Source: Hyphomicrobiales bacterium (lineage in GTDB: Bacteria; Pseudomonadota; Alphaproteobacteria; Rhizobiales; HXMU1428-3). Taken from it: DNA of 22,655 bases. Positions 1 to 8,446 of the stretch are shown piece after piece. The translations under genes were made by a program, and so were the position numbers. Location: contig JAJFHW010000101.1 in NCBI GenBank assembly GCA_021775385.1, positions 1-22,655 of the forward strand, given 5' to 3'. How positions within the stretch are numbered: the stretch's first letter is position 1; the number at the start of each line of letters is the position of its first letter. Below the pieces are notes generated by a model, which saw only the letters and a list, made by a program, of their open reading frames with translations, was not told the DNA's origin and did not search any database.

Positions 1-587
1 CCTCATCGTCAAGGGTTTCCAGCAGCTGTTTTGCTATTTTTATCAAAAGCTTTTCAACAGCTATCACATGAAATGTGTCTCTTTCGCAAATTTAAAGAAA
101 ATAAGCTCCTCATTTTGCTTAATGTTCTTGTCAGATTAAAACTGAATACTACTTAATATTAGCGAGTTTTATAGAATAATGACATTTAATCTGGCTGATT
201 GATGCTCAATTTAACGTTGATCAAATTTAAGGATTATGCGGCATCCTTTGCATGGTCTTGTTAATGATGGTGATTTAGCCATAGATTTGACCAAATCAAG
301 CTTTAGGGCTGTTAATTGTCGTTAAGGTTTCTTTTTGAACCTAAAAACAATTGATTTATGAGTTTACGGCCTGGTTCACTACCGCAAACTCTATGCATTT
401 TTTCACTACCGCAAACTTTATTGCATTTGGTATTTTTTTGAGTGGGACTGTTGGTAAAGTTTTTTAAATTTTAAGATTTAGTGTTCCATAATCATTTTTC
501 TTAATTAATTAGGGTTAATTGGTTAAGTTTCATAAATGATTGTAGATGGTAATAGGCTGAGTTCAGCTTTTGGTTGGGTAATATATT
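1..587. other. Gene-free AT-rich leader of the window
   Basis: I see no credible coding region on either strand. The stretch is very AT-rich and stop-rich. Its one distinct structure is a two-copy direct repeat at 375-417, listed separately. Its right end presumably holds the promoter and ribosome binding site of the DUF3108 gene: a purine-rich GGTTGGG lies about nine bases before the ATG at 588. No convincing -35/-10 pair could be chosen by eye. Confidence 0.6.
375..428. repeat. Two-copy direct repeat, period 27
   Basis: The 16-mer TTCACTACCGCAAACT occurs at 375-390 and again at 402-417. Each copy is followed by a similar tail containing TGCATTT. This is a direct tandem duplication with a 27-base period in otherwise unstructured AT-rich DNA, about 160 bases before the DUF3108 start codon. 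It could be a pair of operator sites or a slippage product; nothing else in the window has this sequence as far as I can see. Confidence 0.7.
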
Positions 588-1514
588 ATGAAAAATTGTC
601 TGAATAGAACTGATATGTTCAAATGGGACATGTTCAAACGGCGCGTTTATCAGAATTGTTCAAAAAGATACGAAGTTGCTACAAAGCTAGTTAAGCCTCT
701 CTCTCTTTCGCTTCTTATTTCATTCATTCCGTTCACTATGTCGACATCTCATGCCGGAGAGACGACTGTTCAGGCTGTTTACAAAATTAATGCTCCTGTG
801 GGGAGTGGCAAATTTCATTTTGCCTCTGCTCAATCTGGTAATCGCTATAAAATGCAAGGGTCTGCCAAATTTAAAGCTTTTCTTGGGTTTTATAAATGGA
901 ATAGTTCAGTTGCGAGTAATGGTTACATTTATGGATATAAGCCACGCCCTAACATCTACGCTTTTTCAGCTCGTAGTGATAAAAAAGCTGAAGCAATACG
1001 CATGAATTTTTCAAGAAATGGTGTGAAAAAAATTAGGGCTGTTCCACCTAACCGACCACACCCAAAAAGAATTGCTGTCAATAAATCTCATTTAAGAAAT
1101 GTCGTTGACCCTTTAAGTGCCATGTTAGCATTTACTGATAAAGCACCAAGTCTTACAAATGGTACGCGAGCTTGTAACCGCAGTATTAAGATTTTTGATG
1201 GTCGTCAGCGTTTTAATGTCACTTTAAGTTTCAAGCGCAAAGCTTACGCTGAACTTTCAAATGGTCAATCACGTACTGCTTTTGTTTGCCGGGCTAGATA
1301 TAAACCACTTGCTGGACATAAGAGAAAAAACAAAGCCGTTTCTTATATGGCGAATTCTAAGGGACTGGAGATTTGGCTTGTTCCATTGCCGAAAGCGAAA
1401 ATGTATGTTCCTTATAAAATCGTGATACCGATCATGATTGGCACTGCTACTGCTGAATTGGCAAGTTTCCGGATCTCAGGATCTAAGACAGGAAATATTG
1501 CCTTAGCACGGTAG
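588..1514 (+). CDS. Exported DUF3108 domain protein
   Basis: A 308-residue protein with a long basic N-terminus, a hydrophobic segment at about residues 36-52 and a likely signal peptidase site after SHA (about residue 56). The mature part begins with a QAVYKI strand and reads as the repetitive beta-strand pattern of DUF3108, a periplasmic or outer-membrane-associated family of unknown biochemical role in alphaproteobacteria. A single conserved-looking Cys pair (TRACNR and FVCRAR) lies in the centre. The 35-residue n-region is long, so translation might really start at one of the internal ATGs at 615 or 630; the ATG at 588 has the better purine-rich upstream stretch. Genes of this family usually lie next to the Suv3-like helicase gene, as here, although msrA and a repeat intervene. 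It is followed by a strong terminator. Confidence 0.8.
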   Translation: MKNCLNRTDMFKWDMFKRRVYQNCSKRYEVATKLVKPLSLSLLISFIPFTMSTSHAGETTVQAVYKINAPVGSGKFHFASAQSGNRYKMQGSAKFKAFLGFYKWNSSVASNGYIYGYKPRPNIYAFSARSDKKAEAIRMNFSRNGVKKIRAVPPNRPHPKRIAVNKSHLRNVVDPLSAMLAFTDKAPSLTNGTRACNRSIKIFDGRQRFNVTLSFKRKAYAELSNGQSRTAFVCRARYKPLAGHKRKNKAVSYMANSKGLEIWLVPLPKAKMYVPYKIVIPIMIGTATAELASFRISGSKTGNIALAR

Positions 1515-1565
1515 CCAATGATTACTCTTTAAATTTGGAGTGAGAGTTTTAAGCTATCAGATATA

Positions 1566-1610
1566 AAAAACCCCACCTGAGTAATATTACTCAGGTGGGG
1601 TTTTTGTTTT
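1566..1610 (+). terminator. Strong intrinsic terminator after the DUF3108 gene
   Basis: A perfect 30-base palindrome at 1571-1600 (15-bp arms starting CCCCACCTGAG) is flanked by an A-run on the left and TTTTTGTTTTTT on the right. The A/T flanks extend the stem. Because both flanks are suitable it could work in both directions, but the only gene running into it nearby is the DUF3108 gene ending at 1514. Confidence 0.93.
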
Positions 1611-1974
1611 TTGAAAGTTATGAGAGAAAAAAGACTGCTTATTTCAAAGCCCCTTATTCATTTTCTGCTCTATTGGGTGAGAGCAGAAAGCTCTACTTTT
1701 TGATTTTCTATAGTCATTGTTTTTGCATCTCAGTTGTAAGAAACTTTAAGAGCTTAGCCATCTGCACTTTGTAATATAGTTGATTTACCTGGCACCAGTT
1801 GCACTTTCATTTTTGATGCAGATTGATAAGTGTTACCAATCACTGGATAAGCTCGCTCAACATAATCGTCACATCACAATGACCGCTATTTTCAGTGAAA
1901 TACATGATTGCTTTTTTTGTACCGACTTGGAAGATCATATCGTTACCAGGTTTTGCTGCGTCAAAATGCGCTCT
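1611..1974. other. Gene-free stretch with two mutually exclusive hairpins
   Basis: No credible gene; an open frame from 1780 runs into the repeat downstream and resembles no protein I know. At 1662-1689 there is a perfect 10-bp stem (TTTCTGCTCT with AGAGCAGAAA, 8-base loop). Its right arm can instead form a 5-bp stem AGAGC/GCTCT at 1680-1694, followed by ACTTTTTG. Alternative pairing of this kind is seen in attenuators, but no regulated gene lies downstream on the + strand, so this may be chance. Confidence 0.4.
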
Positions 1975-2204
1975 TTTCTCTCTCACGGCTATTCTAAGCC
2001 CTTATGGCGCTTAGGCCTCCGAGGGGCGGTGTTTTTCTTGCTATCAGCTTATTCGAACTCACCCTGCACCGTTCGGGCTGTATTGTGCGCCGGTCTTCGC
2101 AAGCGCTGTTCTTAAGTGACGCTTCAGTTGCCCACTAGCAACCGTCGCTGCATCCGCTGTTCCTAAGTGACGCTTCAGTTGCCCACTAGCAACCGCGCTA
2201 GTGA
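1975..2204 (+). repeat. Composite structured repeat, locus 1 (modules A, core, B, B)
   Basis: First of five copies of an intergenic repeat family. Module A (TCTCACGGCTAT) lies at 1981-1992. A hairpin CTAAGC/GCTTAG follows at 1994-2014, then the core GCCTCCGA at 2015-2022 with GGGGCGG. After a divergent stretch come two tandem B units with a 51-base period: GCTTCAGTTGCCCACTAGCA starts at 2121 and again at 2172. In each B unit GTTGC pairs with GCAAC and is preceded by TTCA. The second unit also contains a perfect 7-bp hairpin CACTAGC/GCTAGTG at 2184-2203. The repeat overlaps the 3' end of msrA. Confidence 0.85.
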
Positions 2205-2890
2205 GTTAATTTTTTCAGGCCGCTGTGGGCTTCATTGCCCCAAAGCTTTTTAATTCTTTGGTCTCTTCCGCAGCTGTATCTATAATAATTATAACTGACC
2301 GGGCTGGTCTTATAATAGTTCTGGTGGTATCCTTCAGCTTTGTAAAACCTTGTCGCTTTAAAAATTTGTGTTACGATTCTCCCTTTTAATTTTCCATTTG
2401 TTTGCTCGTGATTTTTTGATGTCGTTGCAACTTTCAACTGTTCTTCAGTGGTTGGGAAAATTGCTGTTCTGTAGGATGCACCTCTGTCACAAAACTGACC
2501 GCCTGCATCGGTTGGGTCAACACTGCGCCAAAAACTATGGAGCAATTCTTTATAGGTTACGATGGTTGGGTCGTAGGTAATTTCAACAGCTTCAAAATGA
2601 CCTGTGTTTTTATATGTCACTTCTTTGTAGGTCGGATTTTCTGTTTTGCCACCTGTATAGCCAGATGTAGTTTTGATAACCCCTTTGACTTTATCAAAGT
2701 CAGACTCAACACACCAAAAACAACCCCCGGCAAAAATAGCCGTTGCTGTTTTTGCCTTTTTTTCTGAAGCAACTTTTATGACCTGATCATTTTGCTCACT
2801 CCGTACTGCCGATATATACCCAATAAGCAGAAGTGACATTACACCAATGACTTTGAGGAAATATCGTCTTTTTTTAGGGAGTTGTAGCAT
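2198..2890 (-). CDS. msrA: Peptide-methionine (S)-S-oxide reductase MsrA, exported
   Basis: Reduces the S-epimer of methionine sulfoxide in oxidised proteins. The 230-residue protein starts with a basic stretch and a hydrophobic segment (about residues 11-29), so the enzyme is probably periplasmic or anchored. The catalytic motif GCFWC lies at 56-60 with catalytic Cys57; Glu100 in GHFEAVE and Cys207 in YSCGRD fit the acid and a resolving cysteine of the MsrA fold. DPTDAGGQFCDRG (125-137) is a family signature. Start: the ATG at 2890 has a purine-rich AGAGAAG about six bases upstream. No classical terminator follows; the stop codon lies inside the last B unit of the neighbouring repeat, whose hairpins may act as the transcript end. 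No msrB is seen nearby. Confidence 0.95.
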   Translation of the reverse strand: MLQLPKKRRYFLKVIGVMSLLLIGYISAVRSEQNDQVIKVASEKKAKTATAIFAGGCFWCVESDFDKVKGVIKTTSGYTGGKTENPTYKEVTYKNTGHFEAVEITYDPTIVTYKELLHSFWRSVDPTDAGGQFCDRGASYRTAIFPTTEEQLKVATTSKNHEQTNGKLKGRIVTQIFKATRFYKAEGYHQNYYKTSPVSYNYYRYSCGRDQRIKKLWGNEAHSGLKKLTH

Positions 2891-3428
2891 CTTGCTTCTC
2901 TTTCTATTCGAGCCAATGTTTTAGCTCCTGTTTTTTACGGTCTCTGCCTGCCTCTGCTTGCGCAAAAACTTTAAATTCTTCACATAAGAATAGGTGAGTT
3001 TTAAAAAAATACGAGGGGAGTTCACGATAATCTGATGAGAGTTGAAGCTATGTTTTATGGGCTTTACTCAAAGATAAGCCTCCGGCACCATGCCTAATGA
3101 TTGCCTTTTTAAAATGTTGTTATCTTGTTGTTGTAATTTATCACTATACGCGATGTTATATGTTCAGTTTTGAAAATCCTTGATCATATGGTAATTTATT
3201 CATGTGGTGATTTACATGATGCGAAAGTATTTGTAATTCTGGACTGGATTTTTTACGTAAATTCATGTTCATTGTATTCAATAGGTTTGTCGTCTTCATT
3301 TCTTTGCACTGGCCTTTGCACCAGTGAACTAGGTGCTGACCAGACGAACTTGATACTGACTAATTAGATACTGATTAGATACTGGCAAACTAACTTGTTG
3401 GTTGATTTGTAAAAATTGAGAAACCCTT
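2891..3428. other. Divergent intergenic region between msrA and the helicase gene
   Basis: Must hold the promoters of msrA (leftward) and the helicase gene (rightward). The open frame at 3170-3367 has low-complexity composition and no recognisable domain, and I consider it spurious. GCCTCCGGCAC at 3078-3088 looks like a shrunken relic of the repeat core found elsewhere in the window. Small duplications (TAGATACTG at 3365 and again about ten bases later) lie shortly before the helicase start. No strong hairpin or RNA gene was seen. Confidence 0.5.
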
Positions 3429-6400
3429 ATGTCTTCACACCCCAACGCCTCTGATCTATATGGCGTCCCTGGTGCTTCAAACGTTACTGCTGTTCTTGGT
3501 CCCACGAATACGGGTAAAACCCATCTAGCGATTGAGCGGATGCTTGGGCACCATAGCGGGTTAATTGGCCTGCCTTTACGGCTTTTGGCTCGAGAAGTTT
3601 ATGACAAGATTGTTGCTCGTGTTGGCCCCTCTCAAGTTGCTCTCATAACTGGTGAAGAAAAAATCAAACCAAAAAACGCGCGTTATTGGGTTTCAACCGT
3701 TGAAGCTATGCCGCGCGATTTAAATGTTGAGTTTGTTGCTGTTGACGAAATTCAACTTTCTGCTGATCCAGAACGTGGTCATGTTTTCACTGACCGATTA
3801 TTTCATGCACGAGGTAGCGAAGAGACATTGTTACTTGGCGCGGAGACGATGCGCACAGCACTTAATGTGTTGCTGCCAGGGGTTAATTTCATTTCTCGTC
3901 CTCGTCTTTCGAATTTAAGCTATGCCGGCCCTAAGAAAATTTCACGCATGCCAAGGCGCACAGCCATTGTCGCATTTTCGGCACGAGATGTTTATGAAAT
4001 TGCTGAACTGATTAGACGTCAACGCGGCGGTGCGGCTGTGGTTCTTGGCGCGCTTAGTCCGCGTACCCGTAATGCGCAGGTAGAACTTTTCCAATCAGGT
4101 GAGGTGGATTTTCTTGTCGCCACTGATGCGATTGGTATGGGGCTTAATTTAGATGTCCAGCATGTTGCTTTTGCAGGTAATCGCAAATTTGATGGCATTC
4201 ATCACCGCGAACTTTTCCCAACTGAAGTGGCTCAAATTGCGGGCCGGGCCGGGCGCCACCTGACAGATGGGACTTTTGGGGTAACGGGTGAAGTTCCTCC
4301 TTTTGATTCTGAATTGATCAATTCCATTGAATCTCATGAATTTGAGCAGGTGAAAGCACTGCAATGGCGGGCACGCACACTTGATTTTGCCTCCATTCCT
4401 CGTTTGCTTAACTCTTTAAAACTTTCACCGCAAAAGCCTTATTTGCAAAAGGCACGAGATGCTGATGATGTGCTTGCACTTGAAGCTCTGTCAACGGATC
4501 AGGATATTGTAAAATTTGCTCAGGGGCCGGTGAACGTTCAGCGACTTTGGGAAGTGTGCCAATTGCCAGATTATCGCAAGATTGGTATTGGTGATCATAG
4601 TGAGTTGGCAAGGCAATTAATTCACTTCATAATGAATGACAATGGCCTCATTCCTGATGATTGGTTTTCTGCACAAATTGAGCAGCATAATCGAATTGAA
4701 GGTGATATTGATACTTTACAAACTCGCTTAGCGCATATACGGACTTGGACATTTGTTGCAAATAGGGTTGACTGGTTGAACGATCCCACCTATTGGCAAG
4801 GGAAGACACGTGAAATAGAAGACAATTTGTCTGATGCTTTGCATGAAGCGTTAACGAAGAGGTTTGTTGATAAGCGCACTAGCACTTTAATGAAACGATT
4901 ACGTGATAGTGATGACTTATTTGTTGAGATTGATGATCAGGGGCAGGTTCACGTCGAGGATCATTTGATAGGAAAAATTTCCGGCTTCCAGTTTACGCCT
5001 GACAGCGATAGTACTGGAGTAGATGGCCGGGCTGCACGAGCAGCGGCTGCAAAGATATTGACTAAAGAATTGGCTATGCGTTCAGAACAATTATTATCTG
5101 CTGACAAAACTGAGTTTACTTTCTCTCAAAAGGGCGAAGTCTTATGGAAAGACACCCTGGTTGCGACCCTGCAAAAGGGGGACCATATTCTAAGGCCCGT
5201 TACCCTTTTAAAAGCAGATGAGCAACTAAATGGTACACAAAGAGAAGAAACGGCTGCTAAAGTTCAATCAATTGTTAATGAGATAATTGCTGAGAAACTG
5301 GCACCACTTGTAAATCTTGAAAAAGATGAACAGCTAAATGGCATGGCTCGTGGTATCGCTTTTCAGCTTATTGAGAATTTAGGTGCCCTTGAACGTGAGC
5401 CGGTCGCTCAAGATATTCGCCAGCTGGATCAAGATGCCCGGAAGCAATTGCGTAAATTTGGTGTTCGCTTTGGTGCCTTTAATATTTATTTTCCACTTCT
5501 GTTAAAACCAGCTGCTGCTGAATTGAATTGTTTATTATGGCTTCTATTTACTGATAATTTAGACAATCAGGAAAAATGGGAACTGCCACGCGCTGGACTT
5601 ACTTCAGCACCTCATTCAACTGAAGTTGATGCAGCTTACTATCGGACTGCTGGATTTCATGTATGTGGGAACCGGGTTGTTCGCGTTGATATGTTAGAGC
5701 GTTTAGCTGATCAAATCAGACCATTGGTTTCCTGGCGTAAGCCTAAAAAACCTAAAGATAAAGCTTCCACTCAAAATGAAGAGAGTACTAAGAGTGTAGA
5801 GACAGCAGCTGAAGTAAAACCTTTAGAAGTTGCATCACCTACAACGCCTTCATTAGAGGAACTTTCTTCTGAAAAGCCAACGAGTGAGCCAACACCCGAA
5901 CAGCAAACGGAAACAGTTACAGAGCAGTCTGGTGCATCACCTAATGAAGTTCCTGAGGATAAAAAGACTGTTTCTCCATCTGCAAAAGAAGCTACAGACA
6001 GAAAAGTCGCTCCAACTGCTACTGAGATTGAACAACCCAATGGTGCTACAGGTGACGGTGGATTTACGATCATACCTGAAATGATGTCGATTATGGGCTG
6101 TTCAGCTGATGAGCTTGGTGTTGTTTTACGCTCTTTAGGGTTTGTATCTGATCAACAGAAGCGCACTCCATCTTCAAAAGATGATAAAAAAGACAGCTCT
6201 TCTTCGTCTCCATCTGAAAAAGATGAAGAAACTAGCTCTCAAGTCACAAGTTCTGACAATAACGATGCTGACAATCGCGGTACCGAAAAAAATAATACCG
6301 AGACTAAAGATATTGAGGCCAAAGAAACTGAAACAACAGAGGCTGAGACCAAAGAAACAGCCGAGCAATCTAAAAATAAAACGGAAGAAGAACCTGTTGT

Positions 6401-6722
6401 TCTGATTTGGCGTCCGCGTAGAAAAACTGGCTTTAATCGCTCACAGGGTCATTCTCAAAGACGGTCTCAGAACAAACGTCATCAGTCTGATCTTAAAAAA
6501 GATGATCATTCATCTAATAATGAGGCGAATAAATCTCGTTCTTCAAATAAATATCGCGGGAAGAAATCTCATAAAGGTTCTAGTGGGAAAAATGGGAACG
6601 GGTTTAAAAACCACAATTCTGGTAAAAAGCCCATAGCTGCTCGTGAGAAAAAGATCGACCCAGATTCACCGTTTGCAAAATTACAGGCTCTAAAAGATCA
6701 AATTGAAGATAAGGCTGGATGA
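3429..6722 (+). CDS. Suv3-like DExH RNA helicase with long disordered tail
   Basis: A 1097-residue protein. The N-terminal 450 residues are a superfamily 2 helicase core of the Suv3 type: Walker A GPTNTGKT (24-31), motif II DEIQ (106-109), motif VI QIAGRAGR (about 269-276). The middle (450-760) is the Suv3-like helical region. From about 765 a low-complexity Ser/Thr/Glu/Lys-rich segment begins. It is interrupted near 875-910 by an island (FTIIPEMMSIMGCSADELG) that I believe is conserved in alphaproteobacterial homologues, then a WRPRRK motif (about 993) opens a basic, glycine/asparagine-rich tail that could bind RNA. Suv3 unwinds RNA for decay in mitochondria; the bacterial role is less clear, probably RNA turnover or ribosome-related. 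Stop codon overlaps the next gene's start in ATGA, implying translational coupling. Confidence 0.9.
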   Translation: MSSHPNASDLYGVPGASNVTAVLGPTNTGKTHLAIERMLGHHSGLIGLPLRLLAREVYDKIVARVGPSQVALITGEEKIKPKNARYWVSTVEAMPRDLNVEFVAVDEIQLSADPERGHVFTDRLFHARGSEETLLLGAETMRTALNVLLPGVNFISRPRLSNLSYAGPKKISRMPRRTAIVAFSARDVYEIAELIRRQRGGAAVVLGALSPRTRNAQVELFQSGEVDFLVATDAIGMGLNLDVQHVAFAGNRKFDGIHHRELFPTEVAQIAGRAGRHLTDGTFGVTGEVPPFDSELINSIESHEFEQVKALQWRARTLDFASIPRLLNSLKLSPQKPYLQKARDADDVLALEALSTDQDIVKFAQGPVNVQRLWEVCQLPDYRKIGIGDHSELARQLIHFIMNDNGLIPDDWFSAQIEQHNRIEGDIDTLQTRLAHIRTWTFVANRVDWLNDPTYWQGKTREIEDNLSDALHEALTKRFVDKRTSTLMKRLRDSDDLFVEIDDQGQVHVEDHLIGKISGFQFTPDSDSTGVDGRAARAAAAKILTKELAMRSEQLLSADKTEFTFSQKGEVLWKDTLVATLQKGDHILRPVTLLKADEQLNGTQREETAAKVQSIVNEIIAEKLAPLVNLEKDEQLNGMARGIAFQLIENLGALEREPVAQDIRQLDQDARKQLRKFGVRFGAFNIYFPLLLKPAAAELNCLLWLLFTDNLDNQEKWELPRAGLTSAPHSTEVDAAYYRTAGFHVCGNRVVRVDMLERLADQIRPLVSWRKPKKPKDKASTQNEESTKSVETAAEVKPLEVASPTTPSLEELSSEKPTSEPTPEQQTETVTEQSGASPNEVPEDKKTVSPSAKEATDRKVAPTATEIEQPNGATGDGGFTIIPEMMSIMGCSADELGVVLRSLGFVSDQQKRTPSSKDDKKDSSSSSPSEKDEETSSQVTSSDNNDADNRGTEKNNTETKDIEAKETETTEAETKETAEQSKNKTEEEPVVLIWRPRRKTGFNRSQGHSQRRSQNKRHQSDLKKDDHSSNNEANKSRSSNKYRGKKSHKGSSGKNGNGFKNHNSGKKPIAAREKKIDPDSPFAKLQALKDQIEDKAG

Positions 6723-7117
6723 GTAAAGACGTTACTGAACGGCGCATAGATCAATGGCTTTTTTATTCGCGATTGGTTAAATCACGAAGCTTGGCTGGCC
6801 GTATGGTTGAATCAGGAAAATTGCGAGTCAATAAAGTTAAAATTAGTAAACCATCATCTCTTGTACGTAAGGGGGATGTCATTACCTCAATGATCAATCG
6901 AGATCTAAAGGTCATTGAAGTTTTGGAGCTTGGTGTGCGCCGAGGCCCTGCTAGTGAAGCTGAGCAACTTTATAATGATATCACACCAAAAGAACCTTTA
7001 CGGCCGAAACCCGGGAGATTTTCTGCTAAAACGCCAAGTCGTCCTCAAGGAGAAGGGCGTCCGACGAAAAAAGACCGCAGAAAATACGATTCTATAAAAC
7101 CACATCCTGAAGATTAA
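6719..7117 (+). CDS. S4-domain RNA-binding protein, Hsp15-like
   Basis: A 132-residue protein. Residues 8-60 form an S4 domain (RIDQWLFYSRLVKSRSLAG, then SGKLRVNKVKISKPSSLVRKG), the RNA-binding fold shared with ribosomal protein S4 and Hsp15. Hsp15 (HslR) binds 50S subunits stalled with nascent chains; a related ribosome-rescue role is likely but not proven here. The C-terminal 45 residues are basic and proline-rich. The start ATG overlaps the helicase stop by four bases, so the two proteins are probably made together and may act on the same RNA or ribosomal substrate. Confidence 0.9.
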   Translation: MSKDVTERRIDQWLFYSRLVKSRSLAGRMVESGKLRVNKVKISKPSSLVRKGDVITSMINRDLKVIEVLELGVRRGPASEAEQLYNDITPKEPLRPKPGRFSAKTPSRPQGEGRPTKKDRRKYDSIKPHPED

Positions 7118-7339
7118 GAAAAATGGATAAAACTATTTCTTTTTCGCTGCTTGTACTCTTTTTAGGAATGGGTTAGAGCATAGACCTTAAATTTTCAGAT
7201 TGCTCTCTTTTCTTTTTTGCAATATTGAATAGCGACTAAACAGGACAGCTCTTGCTCTTAGCTTGAACCTAGCTTGAGCTTTTTTACATTTGATAGAAAT
7301 TAGTGAATTGCCCTTGCAATTCGTATCTTGAGGCGAACT

Positions 7340-7678
7340 ATGACTTATATTGTCGATGATAAATGCATTAAATGCAAACATACGGACTGTGTTGAAGTGT
7401 GTCCGGTTGACTGCTTTTATGAAGGGGAAAATATGCTTGTTATTCACCCTGACGAATGCATTGATTGTGGTGTGTGTGAGCCGGAGTGCCCCGTGGATGC
7501 TATTAAAGCTGACACAGAGCCTGGAATTGAGCAATGGCTAGATTTGAATAAAGACTTTTCTGAAAAGTGGCCGAATATTACTTTGAAAAAAGATGCACCA
7601 GCTGACGCAGAAAAATATGCTGAAGTTGAAAATAAATTTGAGCAATTTTTCTCAGAAGCGCCAGGTGAAGGTGATTAA
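7340..7678 (+). CDS. fdxA: Ferredoxin FdxA (7Fe type)
   Basis: A 112-residue seven-iron ferredoxin, an electron carrier with one [3Fe-4S] and one [4Fe-4S] cluster. Cysteines at 9, 17 and 50 and at 21, 40, 43 and 46 match the two ligand sets of Azotobacter ferredoxin I shifted by one residue; Cys12 and Cys25 are extra. The length equals the family norm. An in-frame TTG at 7328 would add four residues, but the ATG at 7340 is preferred because GAGG at 7330-7333 sits six bases upstream and the protein then starts with the canonical MTYIV. A terminator follows at 7717. The position after the S4 gene is the conserved alphaproteobacterial order. Confidence 0.96.
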   Translation: MTYIVDDKCIKCKHTDCVEVCPVDCFYEGENMLVIHPDECIDCGVCEPECPVDAIKADTEPGIEQWLDLNKDFSEKWPNITLKKDAPADAEKYAEVENKFEQFFSEAPGEGD

Positions 7679-7716
7679 GCCTTAACTCTTTTAATTATAT
7701 GAACTAAAGATACATA

Positions 7717-7750
7717 CAGCTATTCCACACTACATGGAATGGCTGTTTTT
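7717..7750 (+). terminator. Intrinsic terminator of fdxA
   Basis: An 11-bp stem (CAGCTATTCCA with TGGAATGGCTG, one G-T wobble, seven-base loop) at 7717-7745 is followed directly by TTTTTATT. It lies 39 bases after the fdxA stop. Confidence 0.9.
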
Positions 7751-7948
7751 ATTGGCTAACGTCATTTTAGCATTTTAATGGATAAAGCCAACATGCTCTA
7801 GCTCAAGAAGCCCATTTATAGTTCTTGTGACATTTTTGTTGTATTTACCAGCATAACCATATGATATATAAAAGCCTTATCGCTCTTTAGAATCTAGTTT
7901 TTTGATTTTTTAGGGTTTTGTTTTGAGTCACCCCATAAAGAGATGTAA

Positions 7949-8446
7949 ATGTCTATTTATTATAAAGCGTTCTTTCATAGTGTTCTTTGCCTTACCTTTA
8001 GTTTTCTCTCACTTTCCCCTGCCTCATCAAAACCATCTACAGAGACAAAAGAGCTCTTAGCTGTTGTTGAAACCTCTTGTAAAAAATCATGCATGCAGAA
8101 AAAAGGCGAACAAGAATTTTGCACGTCTTATTGCCAATGCATCAGAGCGCGCGTTGAGACAACGTCCGAAAGATCCGATATTTACAAAGTTCTAAGTGAG
8201 CCTGAAAAAAACAAAGCACTGATTTCCCAATGTTCAGGACAAACGGCTATCAAATTTTTCTCATCTTCTTGTCGTAGTAAATGTGAGGGAGCGCCGAAAT
8301 GCTCATCTTATTGTTCTTGTATGGAGAACAAAATAAAGTTTAAGAGGAAACTTTCTGATATCGGCAATTTCTTCATTCAACTTGGAGAGAATAAAAAATC
8401 AGCTACCAACCGTCTCAAACGGTTTGAAGCTTCTTGCATGCGTTAA
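7949..8446 (+). CDS. Exported cysteine-rich protein with duplicated six-Cys motif (unrecognised family)
   Basis: I do not recognise this 165-residue protein. Residues 1-27 form a signal peptide (hydrophobic 8-23, likely cut after ASS or nearby). The mature chain has 12 cysteines in two similar sets: 44, 48, 58, 62, 64, 95 and 108, 112, 118, 122, 124, 163. Each set reads C-x3-C, a short loop, C-x3-C-x-C, a long charged helix-like stretch, then one C; FCTSYCQC and KCSSYCSC show the internal duplication directly. Twelve paired cysteines in an exported protein suggest six disulfides in the periplasm or outside the cell; metal binding is an alternative. The ATG at 7949 has AAGAGATG upstream. It stands alone between fdxA and carD, which are adjacent in many relatives, so it looks like an accessory insertion. 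Confidence 0.8.
   Translation: MSIYYKAFFHSVLCLTFSFLSLSPASSKPSTETKELLAVVETSCKKSCMQKKGEQEFCTSYCQCIRARVETTSERSDIYKVLSEPEKNKALISQCSGQTAIKFFSSSCRSKCEGAPKCSSYCSCMENKIKFKRKLSDIGNFFIQLGENKKSATNRLKRFEASCMR

Noticed and set aside
1780..2115. Open frame of 111 codons, + strand
   Set aside because: Runs from AT-rich intergenic DNA into the composite repeat; no domain, no ribosome binding site, composition unlike the real genes.
3078..3094. Possible sixth, shrunken copy of the repeat core (GCCTCCGGCAC)
   Set aside because: Only 11 bases match and no A, B or C module surrounds it, so chance cannot be excluded.
3170..3367. 65-codon open frame before the helicase gene
   Set aside because: No recognisable domain and low-complexity ending; lies where the helicase promoter should be.
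7187..7534. 115-codon open frame opposite fdxA
   Set aside because: Antisense shadow of fdxA, whose cysteine-rich coding frame is certain.
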